A stretch of 64,000 nt of DNA from Cryptomeria japonica. Taxonomy: Eukaryota > Streptophyta > Pinopsida > Cupressales > Cupressaceae. Below the pieces are notes generated by a model that worked only from the letters and a program-made list of their open reading frames with translations, ran no database searches and was not told the DNA's origin. Position numbers and translations under genes: made by a program. The DNA is taken from contig NC_081406.1 of the NCBI RefSeq assembly GCF_030272615.1, positions 191,651,891 to 191,715,890 on the forward strand. The letters run 5' to 3'. Below, piece after piece: positions 59,495-64,000 of the stretch; within the stretch, counting starts at the first letter, position 1; every line of letters starts with the position of its first letter.

Positions 59495-60121
59495 AGTCTA
59501 CACATAGTCTGATCTCCCCATTTTTCTTTCTAACTGGAACAAGATTGGCTACCCAAGAAGAATGCTTAATTAAAAAATAATGCTAGATTCTATAAGCTTG
59601 GATAGTTCTTTCCTCATCAAAGGCTCAATTTTGGGATTTATAGGCCTTTGCTTTTGCCTGACTGGTTTAGCATTAGGATCTAACTCTATGGTATGTTGAG
59701 CTAGACTAGGATCAAATCCTTTTAGATCCTCATAGGTAAAAGCAAAAATATCGTTATACTCTTGACAAAGATTAACAAAAGCATTTTGATCTGATTGGGA
59801 ACATACCTTCCCTAAATTGAGAGCTTTTCCTTCCGCCATGGCTATTGATTTGTAGTATCCTTTCTTGGCAGCTAGGTTCATTGCTCTCCCTTTCATTTGA
59901 TCATCATGGTTTAAGATCTCCTCCAAGGTGATCAACCCCTTGGGAAGCTTGTTATAACCAAACTACATGATTCGATCTCCATACTGGTCTTGTAGTATGC
60001 ACCGCTTCCTATGGGAGAACTCTACTTCATCTTGCAAGAAGTTCACAATCTGCTAATCAAAATTAAAGACCTGCCAATTCACTTGGTTATCAGGCACTAC
60101 AAGTCTCATCACCAATTTGAT
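59495..60121 (-). pseudogene. Reverse transcriptase N-terminal part, second gypsy element
   Basis: The frame reads DQMKGRAMNLAAKKGYYKSI, then LCQEYNDIFAFTYEDLKGFD, HTIELDPNAKPVRQKQRPIN, RKELSKLIESSIIF and, after a 1-nt frame change near 59570, SSWVANLVPVRKKNGEIRLC up to VDFRD at the hAT insertion point. Together with 46214..46813 this makes a canonical Ty3/gypsy RT. Stops lie at about 60051 and 59963. Confidence 0.88.
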
Positions 60122-60562
60122 CTATTTTTCTTTATCTGCTGCAACATGAGATAGAATGTCATGTTCGACACCTACTGCTGCTAGTCTATCAACATGTTTA
60201 TTTTGATTTCTAGGGACACTAGAAATATTGAAGGCCTCGAATCCTTCAATTAGGTCCCATGCTCTATGTTTGTAGGAGTTGAGAAGGTTGCTCTTGGTGA
60301 TACTCTGAGCTCTGACCTGATTTACAACCAACTCACTATCTCCATGCACCTTCAAAGATTTGATCCCTCTCCTTTGTGTTGTTTAGAGACCCAAAATCAA
60401 AGCTTCATACTCAACTACATTATTAGTGTAACTAAACTGAAGTCTGAAAGAAAATAAATATTTCTCCCCTTTGGGAGATATTAGCAATACACCAGCCCCT
60501 GCACCATTTTTGTTCCTTGAACCATCAAAGAAAATGTCCCATGTCCCCTACATATCACTGTC
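60122..60562 (-). pseudogene. Additional RNase H domain located upstream of RT
   Basis: The frame encodes WDIFFDGSRNKNGAGAGVLL (Asp), SYTNNVVEYEALILGL (Glu), KVHGDSELVVNQV (Asp) and RNQNKHVDRLAA (Asp), the full catalytic set of an archaeal-type RNase H of the kind found in Tat retrotransposons. It directly follows the protease in the same frame and precedes RT. In Tat elements such a domain normally follows the RT-linked RNase H. Stops lie at about 60383 and 60549. Confidence 0.85.
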
Positions 60563-61228
60563 TTACTTTGAAAGATTGGGGATGGGGGTGCCTTCTTCAT
60601 GTATGTAATATGTACCCATGCCGATATTATTGACCTCATCAATGGGGTCAAATTGAAATGCATTTGCCCACTCATCAAGTAGGTAGTTAGGAACCTCATC
60701 CAACTGAGTTGCAAATTCTCTTACTAAAATTTCTTCTTTCTCCTCATGGAGAGTACAATTCATGTTGATAGGACTTGGGGTATAGGGCTCTATATGGTCA
60801 TTGGCAACAAGTTCAGCCCTAATGGTTACTTTGGTACCATATCTTGTCCTAAACAATATGTATGACCAATCAGAAGATAGGTAGCCACCTATCTTGGAAT
60901 TGAATTCCCTAGATAAACAAATGGCAAAATAAGCAGGGAGGCCAATCACCGAGATGTCTTGCAACACACTATAACCGAGGCAAGTATGCAAGGCTAGATT
61001 TAAATCTTTAATGACCCCCATAGTCTGAATTGATGTGCCATCAAGTTGCACCACCCCTCTTGTTATAGGTTCATACTTGATACCTAGGTGGTCATCTATC
61101 TCCTTTGTCATAACTGAACTACTAGCACCACTATCTATCATGCAATTATGAACAAGTTTATCTCCTATGATCAATAACAGATACAGAGGGGGAGGCTTAC
61201 TGATTTTCTTTGAACTCTTTGCCTCCAA
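60563..61228 (-). pseudogene. Aspartic protease of the second gypsy element
   Basis: A retropepsin-type domain with the classical DSG motif (HNCMIDSGASSSVMTKEID), followed by GVIKDLNLALHTCLGYSVLQ and DISVIGLPAYFAICLSREF in the flap and C-terminal region. It would mature the Gag-Pol precursor. This segment is open, with the upstream junction to gag in another frame. It contrasts with the DNG-type proteases in the two tRNA-Trp elements. Confidence 0.88.
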
Positions 61229-61761
61229 AGGCTACACCAAGCTTGTGAAAGTTGAAGAACTGCAACCCTAGCTGGTACCTCCTACAACATCCATCCCTTC
61301 AAGGCCTCTTGAAGTAGGTTTCTTTGAGATGGGATAGCTAGAGCATCCCACATTGATACATTGAGGCTGGCCCTCTTCATCTATTCAAGAATATTAAAGG
61401 GGATGGCAACCTTAGTAGGGACCTTCGCAAAAACAAGGTCTGGTTTTGATATTATAGGAACCTTAGTTGGCTCTCCTTGCATGACCTTTTGAGTCAAATC
61501 CTGCTCCTTATTTGGAGAAGCCACCTTATCAGGGCGCTTTGGAATTTAAGATTGTAGGACAAGTTGTGAAGCTTGAGCTACAGATGGAGTCTGAGTTGCT
61601 GCTGCAAAATTAGAACTAGCATCTATGGCCCTGCTTTTTTATCTTGTGTTGTTGGCCACACTATCCCCACTTGTCTGATTCAATCCACAAAAATCAACCT
61701 CCTGTCAATTCATAAAAGTTGTATCTCCCAGTGTATGACTGGGACAATTAGCAAATTGTTG
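61229..61761 (-). other. Gag-protease junction, unresolved
   Basis: The minus strand between the zinc-knuckle part of gag and the protease has stops in all frames over this stretch. It is probably a decayed linker; no motif is recognisable. Confidence 0.5.
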
Positions 61762-63075
61762 TTACCATGATGTTGTTGGCTGCTCTTGTGCTACTAGGGC
61801 CTGTGAAAACTCACCATTCTGGCATGAGACTTGATTATGTGGCTGATTGCATGGGATGCACCAATCTTGTTCCTGAGCAATATTGTTATGAATTGGCACC
61901 ATAGCCTTTGAGGTGCTTGTAGTTGTGGGATTCACACTGTTCAAGGGCCTAGCATTGCTCTATTGGTTCTGCCCTTAAAAGTTAGCCCTCTACTGCTGAT
62001 AGTTCCAGTTTTGGGGCTGATAAGGGCTGTTGTTAGCCTGTGGTAACTGTCTCTTGACTGAGACCAATTCATTTCCATATCCTTGTAGTTGTTGGCTCAT
62101 TTTTTGCATTGAAGCCTCCATAGCAGCCCTGAACTCTTGGATTTCAGAAACTGTAGGGGGTGTATGCATGAGCAAATGGCTTGAAGACGCTACTCGAATA
62201 GGAGCCAAAACATACTTTTGTGGAGGAGCCTCTAGAAATAAGGGAATTGGAGGCCTAGGAGACAACTTTCCTACCTGTATTAAGCAATTTTCTACCCTTA
62301 TAGTAGTCTCGTAAGCTAATGGGAGATTATTCCCCTGCATAGATTGAATCATAACAACTATGTCACTGTTTAAAGCCTTAAGAAAATATAGAAAAACATG
62401 GTTTGATGAAGGCTTTACCAATGATGGGATCCTATCCCATGTTTTTTGGAATTTATAATTGAAATCACCCATGAACTCATGGGGTGCTCTTTTAATTGTG
62501 GTTAGCTACTCCATAAGTGACAAATGACCACTTTTGTCCTCAAAATGCTTGCATAGCTTTTCTCCTAACTCATCCTCATTGCGAATGGAGTTAGGAGCTA
62601 CCCCTCTATACCATTGGAGGGATTTTCCCTTGAATGAGGAGGCAAGAAACCTCATTGCAATGTTGTCTTCAGTGAATCAAACACCATGCATATGCTTGAC
62701 ACATCTTGGATATGTTCTTCAGGGGAGGTAGATGTCTCCAGTAAAAATATGTATAGCCTTCAAGGCTGCTACTGGAATGTCATTCTTTTGAGCTAGGACT
62801 AAGGGACTGCCACCATTGAAGGTGACAAAGGTATGTGCTCTTGGCACTGCCATAGAAAATAGGGGTCTGTTGATATGGATGGCAGGGTCTCTAGACTATG
62901 AAAGTCTGATAAAGGGAGGGGTAGAGTGAGACCTTAAGGGTGTAGGTGATTCTCCTTGAGTTCCTCTTTTAGGTGACACCAAAAACCTACCACTAGTTCT
63001 TCTAGAATTTGAATATGGAAGTTCAGAGTATTGGAAATTACCTCTAGAAGAAGATCTGGTATGTCTCATTGTCAT
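61762..63075 (-). pseudogene. Gag of the second gypsy element
   Basis: The frame starts MTMRHTRSSSRGNFQYSELP at 63075, with a Ser/Arg-rich N-terminus. It passes through a retrotransposon gag domain (NIAMRFLASSFKGKSLQWYR, LGEKLCKHFEDKSGHLSLME, PHEFMGDFNYKFQKTWDRIP) and a Gln-rich linker to a zinc-knuckle-like CX2CX3HX4C (WCIPCNQPHNQVSC, about 61828 to 61869). Four or more stops interrupt it, at about 62896, 62722, 62686 and 62505, without frame change. It forms the virus-like particle core in the family; this copy is inactive. Confidence 0.85.
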
Positions 63076-63206
63076 GTAAGCGATAGTTGGTTCTCACTAA
63101 GAGTCTAAATTTTGTCCTCAGAGTTGGCAAGTGCTTGATTGATTGCCTCTAAAGGCTGAATTGCTCAGGAAAAGCACTAAATCCTCAACAAGTATGTTGA
63201 AATTGT

Positions 63207-63224
63207 GTCCCACCGGGCATGCCA
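63207..63224 (-). other. Primer binding site-like sequence of the second gypsy element
   Basis: On the minus strand the LTR ends GTGACA and, after about 8 bases, TGGCATGCCCGGTGGGAC follows. The leading TGG and the position fit a primer binding site; I cannot assign the tRNA. Confidence 0.55.
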
Positions 63225-63232
63225 AAAACTGT

Positions 63233-63583
63233 TGTCACAAAAGTTGCACCCTTGGTGATCAGGCTTGATCACCAACCTTGTGAAGCATGGAAACAACCTC
63301 TCAAGTGTGGGACTTGCAAAAGTAAGGTTGAGTCTCTGGAGAAGGTCGACTTCCTTTCCAATCCAATGTAGGTGTTGGACCAACCCAACACAAATATTCT
63401 AATGCTACTGATTTCTAACAGGGAAAAGGGAAAGAGAGAAGGGTTGCAGGAAGGAAGGGAAATAAGGCTTGCACCTAGACTGAAGGTTGATCTACCCCCA
63501 CCTATGACTACACAAAACATTAACAAAACTGCCCAAAGATACACTAATTCCTATCTAAGTCTAGCTTTCTATGACTCAATCAA
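63233..63583 (-). repeat. 5' LTR remnant of the second gypsy element
   Basis: These 351 bp match the first 350 bp of 42327..44193 (about 95 percent by eye). The remaining roughly 1.5 kb expected for the LTR is missing, replaced by an inverted LTR. Confidence 0.85.
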
Positions 63584-63585
63584 GT

Positions 63586-64000
63586 GTTGATCCCTCTTAG
63601 AGTGGCATCTTAGAACATTATTTGTTCCTCTGCCATTGTTAAGAATTCTAACCTTGACTCAGTCATAGAAAGCTAGACTTAGATAGGAATTAGTGTATCT
63701 TTGGGCAGTTTTGTTAATATTTTGTGTAGCCACAGGTGGGGGTAGATCAACCTTCAGTATAGGTGCAAGCCTTATTTCTCTTCTTTCCTGCAACCCTTCT
63801 CTCTTTCCCTTTTCCTTGTCAAAATTCAGTAGTGTTAGAATATTTGTGTTGGGTTGGTCCAACACCTGCATCAGATTGGAAAGGAATCCGACCTTCTCTG
63901 GAGACTCAACCTCGCTTCTTCGAGTCCCACACTTGAGAGGTTGCGTTCATGCTTCATAAGGTTGGTGATCAAGCTTGATCTCCAAGGGTGTAACTTTTGT
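63586..64000 (+). repeat. Inverted LTR of the same family, continuing beyond the window
   Basis: The reverse complement of this segment matches 42330 to about 42750. Its internal-side terminus (ACAAAAGTTACACCC, read on the minus strand) lies at the window end. A second, head-to-head member of the family, reading rightward, may therefore begin just outside the window. Confidence 0.8.

Larger units (their letters stand above)
42327..63583 (-). mobile_element. Second Ty3/gypsy retrotransposon, split by a hAT insertion
   Basis: On the minus strand the order is 5' LTR remnant, primer-site-like sequence, gag, protease, RNase H, RT, degenerate RNase H, integrase and 3' LTR. Excluding the 12.7-kb hAT the internal part is about 6.4 kb. 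The 3' LTR (42327..44193) shares its terminal 350 bp with 63233..63583, ending GTGACA on the minus strand. It inserted into a LINE fragment. The RNase H upstream of RT is an unusual order. The coding regions carry multiple stops and at least two frame changes. Confidence 0.85.

Noticed and set aside
63269-63959. Open frames in the LTR copies at the right edge and in 42298 to 42666
   Set aside because: The same LTR sequence translated in three places; no gene.

Overview
The window looks like nuclear DNA from a large-genome land plant, probably a seed plant and possibly a conifer. It is AT-rich, gene-poor and dominated by nested, decayed transposable elements. The only recognisable host gene is the first exon of a plant sterol 14-alpha-demethylase (CYP51G type) at 3433..3963 on the minus strand. 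The species assignment is inference; no bacterial, viral or organellar gene organisation is visible.

Layout. 1..3432 is the probable CYP51 first intron, most of it strikingly enriched in the strand-biased word CAGT. 3964..14651 is intergenic DNA with degenerate tandem repeats, a 378-bp near-perfect palindrome (9161..9538), two very long TA/TG/CA microsatellites and a 1.06-kb terminal-inverted-repeat element (13314..14371). 14652..40934 is a giant Tat/Ogre-like Ty3/gypsy retrotransposon on the plus strand: LTRs of 1444 and 1463 bp, a 39-nt tRNA-Trp primer binding site, gag, DNG-type protease, G-patch-like segment, RT, two RNase H domains, integrase and an antisense plant-mobile-domain ORF. A younger 7.76-kb non-autonomous LTR element (23739..31501, minus strand) sits inside its RT. 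That element also carries a tRNA-Trp primer site and encodes a single 1031-codon protein with a related protease and G-patch-like segment.

40935..42326 holds a microsatellite, a 102-bp tandem duplication and a LINE fragment. 42327..63583 is a second Ty3/gypsy element on the minus strand, with the unusual order gag, protease, RNase H, RT, RNase H, integrase. Its RT is split by a 12,665-bp hAT transposon (46822..59486) flanked by perfect 8-bp target duplications. Besides a decayed hAT transposase, this hAT carries a decayed cargo ORF of about 1150 codons with no recognised function, embedded between TCGC/GCGA-rich repeat blocks. At the right edge a second LTR of the same gypsy family lies in inverted orientation.

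Nearly all element genes are dead through in-frame stops of the type expected from C-to-T decay, while their frames are mostly preserved. The best candidates for something undescribed are the cargo-carrying giant hAT, the tRNA-Trp-primed pair of an apparently autonomous and a protease/G-patch-only retroelement, and the inverted AGCGC-rich blocks next to the two reverse-transcription priming sites.
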